Below, piece after piece: positions 47,223-56,279 of a stretch of DNA of 64,000 bases. The translations under genes were made by a program, and so were the position numbers. Position 1 is the stretch's first letter; each line of letters starts with the position of its first letter. This stretch comes from Oxalobacteraceae bacterium UBA6018. GTDB lineage: Bacteria > Pseudomonadota > Gammaproteobacteria > Burkholderiales > Burkholderiaceae_D. Where the stretch lies: NCBI GenBank assembly GCA_002428015.1, contig DIZW01000100.1:52727-116726 (forward strand). The letters run 5' to 3'. The notes beneath the pieces were generated by a model, which had not been told where the DNA came from, ran no database searches, and saw only the letters and a program-made list of their open reading frames with translations.

Positions 47223-47300
47223 CTGCCGCGATGCGGCAGTACTCTCCACGCTTCGATAATTATCTTGACTGCGGAACGGCGCCGGCGAGAAACCGGCGCC
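47223..47300. terminator. two hairpins between convergent kinase and GH95 genes
   Basis: CTGCCGC-GAT-GCGGCAG (47223-47239) lies just after the kinase stop. A stronger stem, GGCGCCGG/CCGGCGCC with a 7-base loop, spans 47278-47300. Neither has a T-run. They sit between convergent genes and probably stop or stabilise both transcripts. Confidence 0.5.
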
Positions 47301-47445
47301 GCATTGAGACGATTGGGCAGCGCGAATAACCGGCGATTCTGACAACGTAGGCGCGCCGTGCGCTTGAAATGCTGACGCACCGATACCGTATCGTTATCGT
47401 CAAACAGTGCATGAAGCGGATTACTGCCCCCAAAATCGGAACAAA

Positions 47446-49917
47446 CTACATCACCACGCCAGCGCCATGCCTGTCGAGGACCACGTGAATCAAGCGGTCA
47501 CGGTAGCGCACCTGGAACGCGGCATGCGGCTTTCCGCGCAAGCGCAGGCGCGTCATCCGGCCCGCGGCCCAGTCCAGATCAAGCTCGACGCCGCCGCGGG
47601 CCCGCACGCCATGCAGCGCGCCTTCTGGCCAGGCCTTCGGTAGTGCCGCGAGGATGCGAATCTCGCCGCCCCAGGACTGCACCAACATCTCCAGGATCGC
47701 CGCGGCGCCGCCGAAGTTGCCGTCGATCTGAAACGGAGGATGGGAATCGAACATGTTCGGATAGGTTCGCTCCGGCCCCAGCAGCCCTTGCAGGATCGCG
47801 TACGCGCGCTCGCCCTCGCCCATGCGCGTCCACAGCGCGAGCCGCCATGCCGTGGCCCAGCCGGTCGATTTGTCACCGCGCGTATTGAGGGTAACTTTTG
47901 CCGCCGCGATCAAGGCCGGAGTATCGCGCACGTTGATCTGTTCGCTGGGATAAACCGCGTACAGGTGCGAGACATGCCGGTGCCGCTGCTCCGGCGCGCC
48001 CGCATCCCAGTCCTCTAGCCATTCCTGCAACTGCCCTTGGGCGCCGATACGATCGGCCGGCAGGCGGGCGCGCTTGGCCCGCAGCATGGCGGCGAAGCCG
48101 GCATCGCTGTCGTTCAACAGCGCATGGGCCTGCAGGGTCCGGGCAAACAGATCGCGCACTATCTGACGATCCATGGCAGGACCGGCGCAAGTGGCGACAC
48201 CAGTGTGGTGCTGATTTTCGGGCGAGATCGACGGTGAGGTGACCAGTCCCCTACCCTGCGGATCTTCGACCAGCGTATCGGCAAAGAACAGCGCAGCGCC
48301 TTTCAAGAGCGGATAGATGCGGCGCAGGTAGGCTTGGTCCGGATTGTAGTCGTAATGGTCCCACAGCGCCTGGCATAACCACGCCCCACCGCATGGCCAC
48401 ATGCCCCACAGCGGACCATCGATCGGCGCAGCGGCGCGCCACAGATCGGTGTTGTGATGCGCCACCCAGCCGCGCGCACCATAGCCTAGGCGCGCGGTGA
48501 CGGCCCCGGTAACCGACAAATCCTCCACCATGCGCACCAGCGGCTCGACGCATTCGCCCAAGTTGGCCGACTCGGCCGGCCAGTAATTCATCTCGGTATT
48601 GATGTTGATCGTGTACTTGGAGCCCCACGGCGGGTTGTTCCCTTCGTTCCACAGCCCTTGCAGGTTGGCCGGCTGGCTGCCCGGCCGCGACGAGGACATC
48701 AGCAAATAGCGGCCATACTGCACGTACAGGGCCGCCAGCGCGGCCTCCGGCTGCCGCTCCACAGCGGCGATGCGCTCATTGGTCGGCCGCGCCATGGGCG
48801 CTTCCGAACCGATGCGCAGCGACAGGCGCCGGAACAGTGCCTGGTGCGCCGCGATGTGCGCGCTGCGTAGCCGCGCATACGACTTTCCGGCCGCAGCCTC
48901 GGTCTGCTCACGCACCGCCTTCACTGGATCGCCACCAACGTCGGCGTAGTTCACATAGCTGGTCGCCGCCGCCACCAGCAAGGTCACCGTACTGGCTCCG
49001 CGCAACTCGATGCGATCGCCTCGCGCCGTAATGCTGCCGTCGCCGAGCGCCTTCACGCGCACCGCGTAACGCAGCGCCGCCGGGATGGATTCGGCTTCGA
49101 TGTTACGACCTTCGATCAGCAGTGCGTCGGCACCATCGGCGCGCACCTGCAATGTGGACGGGCGCTGCTCGCTGCGTAGCGGTTCGCGAAAATCCCAAGG
49201 CACGCCGAGCGAGGCTGCCGCCGATGCCGTCTTGCGGCCGGCATAATCGGTGTCGCCGTAGGTCGCCTTGGCCGGGTGGCGATAGCTGAGATCGAAATTC
49301 AACGTACCGCCGACAGCGGTCAGTCGCACGACGATCACCTGATCAGGCACGCTGGAATACACTTCGCGCAGGTATTGCGTTTTGCCGTCTGTAAAGCGGG
49401 TGCTCGCGATCGCCGTGTCCAGTTCAAGCGAACGCCTGTAGGCACCGCCACCGGCCATACCCAGGAAGTCGAGCATCAGGTCACCGGCTGCACCATAGGG
49501 CATCTGCCCCGCCGGCTTGGCGATCATTGAGGAAGCAATCATGTCCGCTGCTTCGCTGAATTTCCCTTGGTCCACCAACGCCCTGATCACGGGCAGCGCA
49601 GCCAGCGAGCGCGGATTGTTCGGGTCGTACGGCCCGCCGGCGAACAGCGTGTCCTCATTAAGCTGGATGCGCTCTTGTGCTATGCGGCCGAAGCACATCG
49701 CCCCCAGCCGGCCGTTCCCGACCGGCAGCGCTTCGACCCAGGCACCGGCTGGCTTTTCATACCATAAGTCGAGGTCTTCCCGGCCATTAGGCGCCGTGGT
49801 GGCGACGACGCGCGCACCGGCCAATCCGGGAAATGCCATCGCCAGTCCCGCCGATACCATCAAGTGGCGCCGCCCTGCCGAGATACCGATATCCAGCCGA
49901 TCCGCTTTTTTGCTCAC
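47446..49917 (-). CDS. GH95 alpha-L-fucosidase/galactosidase, Tat-exported
   Basis: An 823-residue enzyme. A twin-arginine-type leader (SAGRRHLMVSAGLAMAFPG, about 14-32) is followed by the GH95 N-terminal sandwich (LWYEKPAGAWVEALPVGNGR, RIQLNEDTLFAGGPYDPNN) and (alpha/alpha)6 barrel with LQGLWNEGNNPPWGSKYTIN, INTEMNYWPAESANLGEC and VSPSISPENQHH-type blocks. GH95 removes terminal alpha-L-fucose or L-galactose from xyloglucan. The GTG at 49917 has GAGG 6 bases upstream and gives a normal leader; a TTG at 49944 is less likely. It adjoins the two-component system and is divergent from a GH36 gene. Confidence 0.92.
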   Translation of the reverse strand: MSKKADRLDIGISAGRRHLMVSAGLAMAFPGLAGARVVATTAPNGREDLDLWYEKPAGAWVEALPVGNGRLGAMCFGRIAQERIQLNEDTLFAGGPYDPNNPRSLAALPVIRALVDQGKFSEAADMIASSMIAKPAGQMPYGAAGDLMLDFLGMAGGGAYRRSLELDTAIASTRFTDGKTQYLREVYSSVPDQVIVVRLTAVGGTLNFDLSYRHPAKATYGDTDYAGRKTASAAASLGVPWDFREPLRSEQRPSTLQVRADGADALLIEGRNIEAESIPAALRYAVRVKALGDGSITARGDRIELRGASTVTLLVAAATSYVNYADVGGDPVKAVREQTEAAAGKSYARLRSAHIAAHQALFRRLSLRIGSEAPMARPTNERIAAVERQPEAALAALYVQYGRYLLMSSSRPGSQPANLQGLWNEGNNPPWGSKYTININTEMNYWPAESANLGECVEPLVRMVEDLSVTGAVTARLGYGARGWVAHHNTDLWRAAAPIDGPLWGMWPCGGAWLCQALWDHYDYNPDQAYLRRIYPLLKGAALFFADTLVEDPQGRGLVTSPSISPENQHHTGVATCAGPAMDRQIVRDLFARTLQAHALLNDSDAGFAAMLRAKRARLPADRIGAQGQLQEWLEDWDAGAPEQRHRHVSHLYAVYPSEQINVRDTPALIAAAKVTLNTRGDKSTGWATAWRLALWTRMGEGERAYAILQGLLGPERTYPNMFDSHPPFQIDGNFGGAAAILEMLVQSWGGEIRILAALPKAWPEGALHGVRARGGVELDLDWAAGRMTRLRLRGKPHAAFQVRYRDRLIHVVLDRHGAGVVM

Positions 49918-50432
49918 AGCATCCTCAAGAGTTCCTGTTGACAAGAACGATTATGTGAGCAGGCAATTCGACGTGCAATTGTGAAAATGAATTTGGCGCC
50001 AATGATATTGAATGAAACGGCCAGAAAGACACGCCCCGCCGGGCTGCGTGCCGGTCATAGCACTCGCGGTGCGCGTGCGCCCAGCAGGCAGGAGATGGTG
50101 AATGCTGCGCTGGTTCGGCTACCCCAGATCCTCGCTTCGGGCGTTGAAATCGCGCCTTGAGCCGCGGAGGCGTTGACGGGATTGTCTGCGCTCCGGGCCC
50201 CGGCGGGAATGTCCTGTCTCGCTCAACATCGATATAGCGCAAGCACATACCGGTGCTCCGGAAAGCAATACCAGGATGCTCTACGACACGAATATACTAC
50301 CCTGTCGTCGACGCATCTCAATGTGTACATACTGGCGTCCCCGGCCGGCGGTCTCGACAACGATGATGTTTCCCTGTGCTGTAGCTTGGGGCCGCATTGA
50401 ACACGATTACCTTTCCAGATCAAAAGGACTCC
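49918..50432. other. 515-base divergent control region between GH95 and GH36 genes
   Basis: No gene is supported. It holds the 10-base palindrome TTGGCGCCAA at 49993-50002, in an AT-richer patch close to the GH95 start, and an AGCAC/GTGCT hairpin near 50241-50256. Promoters for both flanking genes must lie here, but I cannot place them confidently. Confidence 0.4.
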
Positions 50433-52655
50433 ATGAACAATTTCGATCAACGCCGTCGCTCAATTTGTGTGAGCCTGTTGGGCGGCCTAGCCAGCATGGC
50501 TATAACAGGCGTAGTCAAAGCGAAACCAACGGTCGACGAAGCCGCCAAGGTATTCCGGCTTGACGGCGGCGCGGTGACGTACGCGTTTGGTGTGAATCCA
50601 GACGGACGCCTACAAACTGTTTATTGGGGAAGCTCCTTGTCGCCCGCGGACCAGCTCTCAGCGCCTGTTCCGGTACCGGACAACTCCAGCAACGAAATGT
50701 CGATCACGGTCACGCCATTCGAATTTCCAGGTTTTGGCGGCGGTCTGACTGTGGAGCCTGCGCTGAAGGTGACGTTTCCGGACGGGGTGCGCGATCTGGA
50801 TTTACGCTACGTCGATCACCAAGTCAGCGGCGACCGCATTGTCGTCAGGCTCAAGGATGTCAGCCGGGCTGTACACGTGACACTCAACTATTCCATGGAC
50901 GCCGCCACCGGCGTCCTTTCCCGCTCCGCAGTGGTAGAAAATCGTAGCGCGGACTGGATCCAGATCGATCAACTGGCGGCGGCCAGCTTCAACCTTCCTT
51001 ACAGCGACGACTATCAATTGTCCTATCTGACGGGACGGTGGGCCGGCGAGTTTGCCTTGCAAACGCGCCCCATCACGCCTGGCGCTACGGTGATCGAAAG
51101 CCGCAAGGGCGTGACCTCCCACCAAGCCAATCCCTGGATAGCAGTGAACCGGCGCGGCACCGAGGAAGAATCGGGCCCCGTCTGGTTCGGCGCACTGGCC
51201 TGGAGCGGCTCCTGGCGCATCAGCGTCGACATGGACTCGCTCGGCGGACTGCGCGCGACCGCCGGTTACAACCCATTTGATTTCGCCTATCGCCTGAAGC
51301 CGGGCGAACGCCTCGCGTCTCCCGCATTCCATGCCGGATTTTCCAACGAGGGTTTTGGCGGGGCCTCGCGCCTGTTTCACCGCTATCAGCGAACCCGCAT
51401 CCTGCCGGGCGCCCCCACCCTGCGGCCCCGCCCGGTTCTCTACAATTCGTGGGAGGCGACCGAGTTTGCCGTCGACGAGGCCGGCCAGATGGTCTTGGCG
51501 GAAAAAGCGGCCAGCATCGGTGTCGAGCGCTTTGTCGTCGACGATGGTTGGTTCGGCGCCCGCAACGATTCGCGCGCCGGCCTGGGCGACTGGTTTGTCA
51601 ACGCGAAAAAATTTCCGAATGGGCTAGCGCCACTCATCAAGCGGGCCAACGATCTCGGAATGGAGTTCGGGCTGTGGGTCGAGCCGGAGATGGTCAATCC
51701 GAACAGCGATTTGTATCGCGCCCATCCGGATTGGGTCATCCATTTTCCGGGACGCGCGCGCTCGGAAGCGCGCGATCAGCTGGTGCTCAACCTGGCGCGC
51801 AAGGAGGTCTACGACTACCTCCTGCACGCGCTAGACCGGCTACTGACTTCGAACAACATCGCCTTCCTGAAGTGGGACCACAACCGCGCCTGGTCCGAAC
51901 CCGGCTGGCCCGCGGTGGCTCCCGCCGAGCAGCAACGGCTGTATGTGGCGTATGTGGACAACCTGTACAAGCTGCTGGCCGAGCTGCGCCGGCGCCACCC
52001 GCATATTGAGATTGAGTCCTGCGCCAGCGGTGGCGGGCGCGTCGATCTGGGCATCATGGCCCTTACCGACCAGGTGTGGGTGTCGGACAATACCGATCCC
52101 TATGACCGACTGCTGATCCAGGACGGTTTCAGCCACGCGTATGCGCCGGCGATCATGATGGCTTGGGTGACCGACGCTCCCAACTTCGTCAACCAGCGCG
52201 TTACCTCGCTGGAATACCGCTTCCTGTCCGCCATGCAAGGCTCGCTTGGCGTCGGCGCCAATCTCAACCATTGGAGTTCAGATGACTTCACAAAAGCGAA
52301 GCAGCTCATCGCAGCATACAAAGTGATTCGTCCGACTGTACAGCAGGGAAACCTGTACCGGCTGGTGTCACCGCGTGGTGGCTCGGCGCGCTCGGCGACC
52401 TTGTCCGTGGCGCAGGACGGCAACCAAGCTGTCCTCTTTGCGTTTCTCCACTCGGGGGGAATGCGGGACGCGCAGCCGTACATCCAGCTACGGGGACTCG
52501 ATCCGGCCAAGGAATATACGTTGCGGATGATTTCCGGCAGCGTAGCACCGAAAACGCCGAATAAGGCCAGCGGCGCTTACTGGATGGGACAGGGCATCAA
52601 GGTCAGCCTGGAAGGTGATTTCCAGGCCGCCGCCGTGGTGCTCGATGCGCTCTGA
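50433..52655 (+). CDS. GH36 alpha-galactosidase, Tat-exported (copy 1)
   Basis: A 740-residue enzyme. A Tat-like leader (DQRRRSICVSLLGGLASMA, about 5-23) precedes the N-terminal beta-sandwich and the GH36 barrel: YNSWEATEFAVDEAGQ, VDDGWFGARNDSRAGLGDW, FGLWVEPEMVNPNSDLY, the nucleophile Asp in FLKWDHNRAWSE (about 481) and the acid/base Asp in WVSDNTDPYDR (about 550). The ATG at 50433 follows AAAGGA by 5-6 bases; an ATG at 50397 only adds residues before the leader. It converges on the LysR gene. Confidence 0.93.
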   Translation: MNNFDQRRRSICVSLLGGLASMAITGVVKAKPTVDEAAKVFRLDGGAVTYAFGVNPDGRLQTVYWGSSLSPADQLSAPVPVPDNSSNEMSITVTPFEFPGFGGGLTVEPALKVTFPDGVRDLDLRYVDHQVSGDRIVVRLKDVSRAVHVTLNYSMDAATGVLSRSAVVENRSADWIQIDQLAAASFNLPYSDDYQLSYLTGRWAGEFALQTRPITPGATVIESRKGVTSHQANPWIAVNRRGTEEESGPVWFGALAWSGSWRISVDMDSLGGLRATAGYNPFDFAYRLKPGERLASPAFHAGFSNEGFGGASRLFHRYQRTRILPGAPTLRPRPVLYNSWEATEFAVDEAGQMVLAEKAASIGVERFVVDDGWFGARNDSRAGLGDWFVNAKKFPNGLAPLIKRANDLGMEFGLWVEPEMVNPNSDLYRAHPDWVIHFPGRARSEARDQLVLNLARKEVYDYLLHALDRLLTSNNIAFLKWDHNRAWSEPGWPAVAPAEQQRLYVAYVDNLYKLLAELRRRHPHIEIESCASGGGRVDLGIMALTDQVWVSDNTDPYDRLLIQDGFSHAYAPAIMMAWVTDAPNFVNQRVTSLEYRFLSAMQGSLGVGANLNHWSSDDFTKAKQLIAAYKVIRPTVQQGNLYRLVSPRGGSARSATLSVAQDGNQAVLFAFLHSGGMRDAQPYIQLRGLDPAKEYTLRMISGSVAPKTPNKASGAYWMGQGIKVSLEGDFQAAAVVLDAL

Positions 52656-52695
52656 CCGGCTTTAGCAAGCAAGGCCGGGGAAGGCGCACCCGGCA

Positions 52696-53631
52696 CTAAA
52701 GCTGCGCCCGTGCGACATCGCGCAGCGCCGTCATCATTGCCGCCGCCGCTGGCGACAAGGGATGATCGCTGCGCGTAATGATGCCGTACCGGTCCATCCG
52801 TAATTCCAGATTACATGGCACGACCGCAAGCATTCCTTCGTCAACCAGAGGCTGAACCAGTTCCACCGGCAAGGCCGCCAGCATTGTCGTGTTGCACAGC
52901 ACACTGACGACGAAAGGCAAGTCTGCGCTTTGCACATCCGCAGGTGGTACCGCCAGGCCGTGCTCGCGAAACAGGGCTTCCAGCCGCGCTCGCATATTGC
53001 TCCCCTTCGGCGGGAGTATCCATGATTGATCTGCCAGCGCAGCAAGCTCGACCTGCTCCTGTTTTAACAAGGGGTGGTCGGGGCCAGCCACCACGAGATG
53101 GTGTTCATCGCCGAGCGGTTCGAACGCCACGCCTTCAGCGTCACGCGCGCTGCCGATCCTACCGATCACAATATCGTACTCGGCAGCGCGCAGGCGGTCG
53201 ATCAGCGTATCGCTGGCGGCAACCGAGACCGCCACGCATAGCCCTGGCTTGCGCGATGCAAGCAAGCTGATCGCCGGTGGCAGCAGAATTTTGGCAGGAG
53301 TGGCGATGGATCCCACGTCCACCTGACTCGACATGTCGCCGGTAACCTCGTGATAGGCGGCACTCATCTGACGCAGGGCGGCGCCTGCCCGGCGAATCAG
53401 TACACGTCCGTATAAGCTAGGGGAGACACCGTTCTGCGAGCGTTCAAACAGCTGCACGCCAAGCTTCTGCTCTAGTTCTGTCAGCAATTTAGAGGCGCCC
53501 GGCTGGCTCAGCTTGAGGGCCACTGCAGCTTGCGCCACCGATCCCTGCCGATCAAGTTCGACCAGCAGCGCCAAATGGCGCGTCTTAAGATGGGAACGGA
53601 CAAAGCTATGCGCTGAAGGCTTGATCATCAT
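52696..53631 (-). CDS. LysR family regulator (GbpR-like)
   Basis: A 311-residue LysR-type regulator. The winged helix-turn-helix (about 10-70) has HLALLVELDRQGSVAQAAVAL then LSQPGASKLLTELEQKLG. The effector domain (about 95-300) has QVDVGSIATPAKILLP and PLVDEGMLAVVPCNL. The arrangement resembles GbpR, a regulator of a sugar-binding protein gene. Its ATG overlaps the TGA of the cytosolic GH36 gene (ATGA), so it is co-translated with it and probably responds to galactose or a galactoside. The extended frame to 53727 lies inside GH36 and is rejected. Confidence 0.9.
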   Translation of the reverse strand: MMIKPSAHSFVRSHLKTRHLALLVELDRQGSVAQAAVALKLSQPGASKLLTELEQKLGVQLFERSQNGVSPSLYGRVLIRRAGAALRQMSAAYHEVTGDMSSQVDVGSIATPAKILLPPAISLLASRKPGLCVAVSVAASDTLIDRLRAAEYDIVIGRIGSARDAEGVAFEPLGDEHHLVVAGPDHPLLKQEQVELAALADQSWILPPKGSNMRARLEALFREHGLAVPPADVQSADLPFVVSVLCNTTMLAALPVELVQPLVDEGMLAVVPCNLELRMDRYGIITRSDHPLSPAAAAMMTALRDVARAQL

Positions 53632-55841
53632 GTCGGCGGCAGGCGCGAATTCGCCTTCTCGATGCGAACAATATAGGAGGCTTCGGCCTTCAGGCGCGGC
53701 ATCGGCATGCCGCCATGGGCTAACCAAGCACCGTTAAATTGCATGCCCTCAGCCGTGCCCACAGCGTCGAACAGCGGCGCCTGGGCGCGCTCCATGGCGC
53801 TGACGTCCGCGCCCGCGGGCCCGAGCTGGGTGACGCGATAGTCTGCGGCGCAATCGAGCATGGGCAGGCGAAGTGGGGGCGTATAGCGATGGGTAGTGGG
53901 GACCGGGTAATAGACGAACAGTATGATCTCGCCCTGGTTCGAGCCCGCAACATCGGCTTCCATCCCGTGCGCTTGCCACAGCAAGCCGTCCTGCCCCTCA
54001 CCGATCCAGACCGGTCCGCCATGCAGGCGCCCGCGCAGCTGCTTGTACAGCGCGATCCAGGCCGACAGCTCCGCCTTCTCCGACGCCGTCAGTGAGCGCA
54101 CGTCCAGCTCGACGCCCAGGTGCCCCGGCAAGGCAACGGCGGCGCGGAACGCCATCGACTGGCTGCGCCCGGTGGTGTGGGCGGGCGCCGTGCCGACGTG
54201 TGCGCCCATGATCTCAGGTGGGAAGAACTGGAGGAAGCCGCGCTGGATATCGATGCGCGACAAAGCGTCGATGCAGTCGCTGGTCCAGACCCGGTGAGTA
54301 TGGCGCAGCACCGCAAAATCGATGCGCCCTCCTCCGCCCGAACAGCTTTCGATTTCCACCCGGGGATGGGCGGCGCGCAGCCGGCCCATCAAGGCATAGA
54401 CCGCCAGCACCTGCGCCCGATACGCGGGCCCGCCGCCGGTCAGGCCGGCGGTGGTCAGATCGCGGTTGTGGTCCCATTTAATGTAGCGAATCGGGTGCGC
54501 GCTCAACAGCGCCGACATTTTCTCAAACAGGTAATTGGCCGCCTCTGGCCGCGCGATGTCCAGTACCAGTTGATTACGGGCTGTGATCAGTGGCCGGCCT
54601 GCCAATTGGAGCGCCCAGTCGGGATGGGCCCGATACAGGTCGCTGTCCGGGTTGATCATTTCAGGCTCAAACCATAAGCCGAACTCCATTCCCAGGCCCG
54701 TCACGTGGTTGACAATTTCGGCAAGCCCTTGGGGAAACTTATCTTCGTCGGGCCACCAGTCGCCCAGCGCCGCCCTGTCGTGATGGCGGCCGTGGAACCA
54801 GCCATCATCGAGAACAAAGCGTTCGATCCCGATCTCCGCGCCGGCGCTTGCCAACTGCTTGACCTGCTCGGGGTGAACGTCGAAATAAAAACCTTCCCAT
54901 GTATTCAAATGCACCGGGCGTGGGGACATCTGCCCGCCAGGCCAGTCCAGCCTGGCCCGTAGCTCGCTGTGGAAATTGGCGGCCAGGCCGTTCCAGCCTG
55001 CCGCCGAAAACGAGGCGACCACTTCGGGCGTTTCGAGCGTGTGTCCTGGTTCCACCCTGCCCTCGCCCGGCGCCAGCCATTCGCCGAGCTGCCATTGATA
55101 TTGGCCGTCATGCAGCCACTCGATCGTCTGCTGATGGTTACCCGACCATGCCAGGTGCGCGCCGTAGACCTGACCGCAGTCGTATCCGGCTCCAGGCGCG
55201 CACACGACCGCGCCAGGAAAACAATCGTGCGACGTACGACCGCGCCGGTTCTCGCGCCGCCACAGGCTGCGCGACAGTCTGTCGGTCTGCAGCATGAATT
55301 CGTGCAGATGCTGGCCTACGTACGAACGGACCTGGTCGCACTGGCCCGGCAAGGGCAAGGTCAGCGCCGCCAGCCATTGCACATCGAGCGCTTCGGCGCC
55401 CAGGTTGGTCAGCGCTGTCCGCGCGACCAGTACGTCGCTATGCGGGTCCATGCGCAGCGAGATATCGGCGCGAATCTGCGCCACCGCATCTTCCAGCCGC
55501 AAGATGACTTCGCGCCCAGGAGTGATCCATAGTGCTTCGTAGCTGGTCCAGGCTTGTGCGAACTCCCTGCCGGCGCGATGCGCTAGCAGGGCGCTCTGCC
55601 CAAACCAGCCGACCCCGAAGGTGGGCATGACGCTCAGAGGCTGGTCGAAGTCGAGCATGAAGCTGGGCAGAGGACGACTGTCCCGCAGCGCTGCCGGTGG
55701 CAAGACGCCGTCTGGAAGGCGCGGTCCCCAATACCGCCAGATCGGCGCCTCGCCGGCATACGTTTCCAATACGATCGTGCTGCGCTTCCCGTGCAGGAAC
55801 ACATAGTTGGCGGGCGATGTGGCTGGGCAAACGAGATTCAT
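53628..55841 (-). CDS. GH36 alpha-galactosidase, cytosolic (copy 2)
   Basis: A 737-residue enzyme with no signal peptide. GH36 blocks: LNTWEGFYFDVHPEQVKQL, VLDDGWFHGRHHDRAALGDW, FGLWFEPEMINPDSDLY, the nucleophile in IKWDHNRDLT (about 480) and the acid/base region in VWTSDCIDALSRID, where a Cys replaces the Asn of the SDN consensus while the catalytic Asp is kept. It would hydrolyse imported alpha-galactosides. It overlaps the LysR gene downstream. The ribosome site is weak. Confidence 0.93.
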   Translation of the reverse strand: MNLVCPATSPANYVFLHGKRSTIVLETYAGEAPIWRYWGPRLPDGVLPPAALRDSRPLPSFMLDFDQPLSVMPTFGVGWFGQSALLAHRAGREFAQAWTSYEALWITPGREVILRLEDAVAQIRADISLRMDPHSDVLVARTALTNLGAEALDVQWLAALTLPLPGQCDQVRSYVGQHLHEFMLQTDRLSRSLWRRENRRGRTSHDCFPGAVVCAPGAGYDCGQVYGAHLAWSGNHQQTIEWLHDGQYQWQLGEWLAPGEGRVEPGHTLETPEVVASFSAAGWNGLAANFHSELRARLDWPGGQMSPRPVHLNTWEGFYFDVHPEQVKQLASAGAEIGIERFVLDDGWFHGRHHDRAALGDWWPDEDKFPQGLAEIVNHVTGLGMEFGLWFEPEMINPDSDLYRAHPDWALQLAGRPLITARNQLVLDIARPEAANYLFEKMSALLSAHPIRYIKWDHNRDLTTAGLTGGGPAYRAQVLAVYALMGRLRAAHPRVEIESCSGGGGRIDFAVLRHTHRVWTSDCIDALSRIDIQRGFLQFFPPEIMGAHVGTAPAHTTGRSQSMAFRAAVALPGHLGVELDVRSLTASEKAELSAWIALYKQLRGRLHGGPVWIGEGQDGLLWQAHGMEADVAGSNQGEIILFVYYPVPTTHRYTPPLRLPMLDCAADYRVTQLGPAGADVSAMERAQAPLFDAVGTAEGMQFNGAWLAHGGMPMPRLKAEASYIVRIEKANSRLPPT

Positions 55842-55914
55842 TGAGCGGTTCTTCGGAACGAAATTCAGGTTGTTGGGCGGGCCGGCGCCAAGGATGCGGA
55901 TGTCGGCAAGTTCA

Positions 55915-56036
55915 GGGAACCTCGAAAAACCTACTGCGCGTCGAAATTTTCGCCCTGCGATGCTCGCCGTACCGCCGTACGGCTGCGCGTCTCGGACGAA
56001 ACTTTTCGCCGCTCGCTACGGGTTTTCGAGGTTCCC
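55915..56036. mobile_element. 122-bp palindromic MITE-like element with TCA target duplication
   Basis: The ends GGGAACCTCGAAAA and its complement TTTTCGAGGTTCCC match perfectly for 14 bases, and weaker inverted symmetry runs through the whole element to a central GCCGTAC-CGCC-GTACGGC hairpin (55966-55983). TCA flanks both sides (55912-55914, 56037-56039). A 3-base TNA duplication is typical of the IS1031 branch of the IS5 family, so a non-autonomous derivative is inferred. It has no coding capacity. Confidence 0.7.
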
Positions 56037-56067
56037 TCAAACAATGGTAATGCCAAATGCGAGTGCC

Positions 56068-56140
56068 TGCAATCGATTCCAATAACTTGCAACAAGACGC
56101 ATTGGAATCGATTGCATTACCTTGCGTTCGCAGGTATATT
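56068..56140 (+). promoter_or_regulatory. promoter of the MFS-GH36 operon with paired LacI-type operators
   Basis: TGCAATCGATTCCAA (56068-56082) and its exact complement TTGGAATCGATTGCA (56102-56116) form an inverted pair; each is itself a CG-centred dyad of LacI-family style. TTGCAT (56112-56117) overlaps the second site and stands 17 bases before TATATT (56135-56140), a good sigma-70 promoter. A repressor bound at the right site would cover the -35. Which LacI protein binds is inferred, not shown. Confidence 0.7.
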
Positions 56141-56279
56141 GAATGCAATAAAAACGCTGGCGCAATGACGCCTAGCCCGAATTGACGCCTAAACCCTAGC
56201 GATCAGGAGACAAAATGTACGTCCTTCAATCCGTCACCACGACGTCCAGCCGTCCTTCCGTCGACCAGGATGGGATGGT

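Noticed and set aside
53632..53727. N-terminal extension of the LysR protein to 53727
   Set aside because: It would lie inside the GH36 coding end and adds sequence unlike LysR; the ATGA overlap start gives a standard N-terminus.
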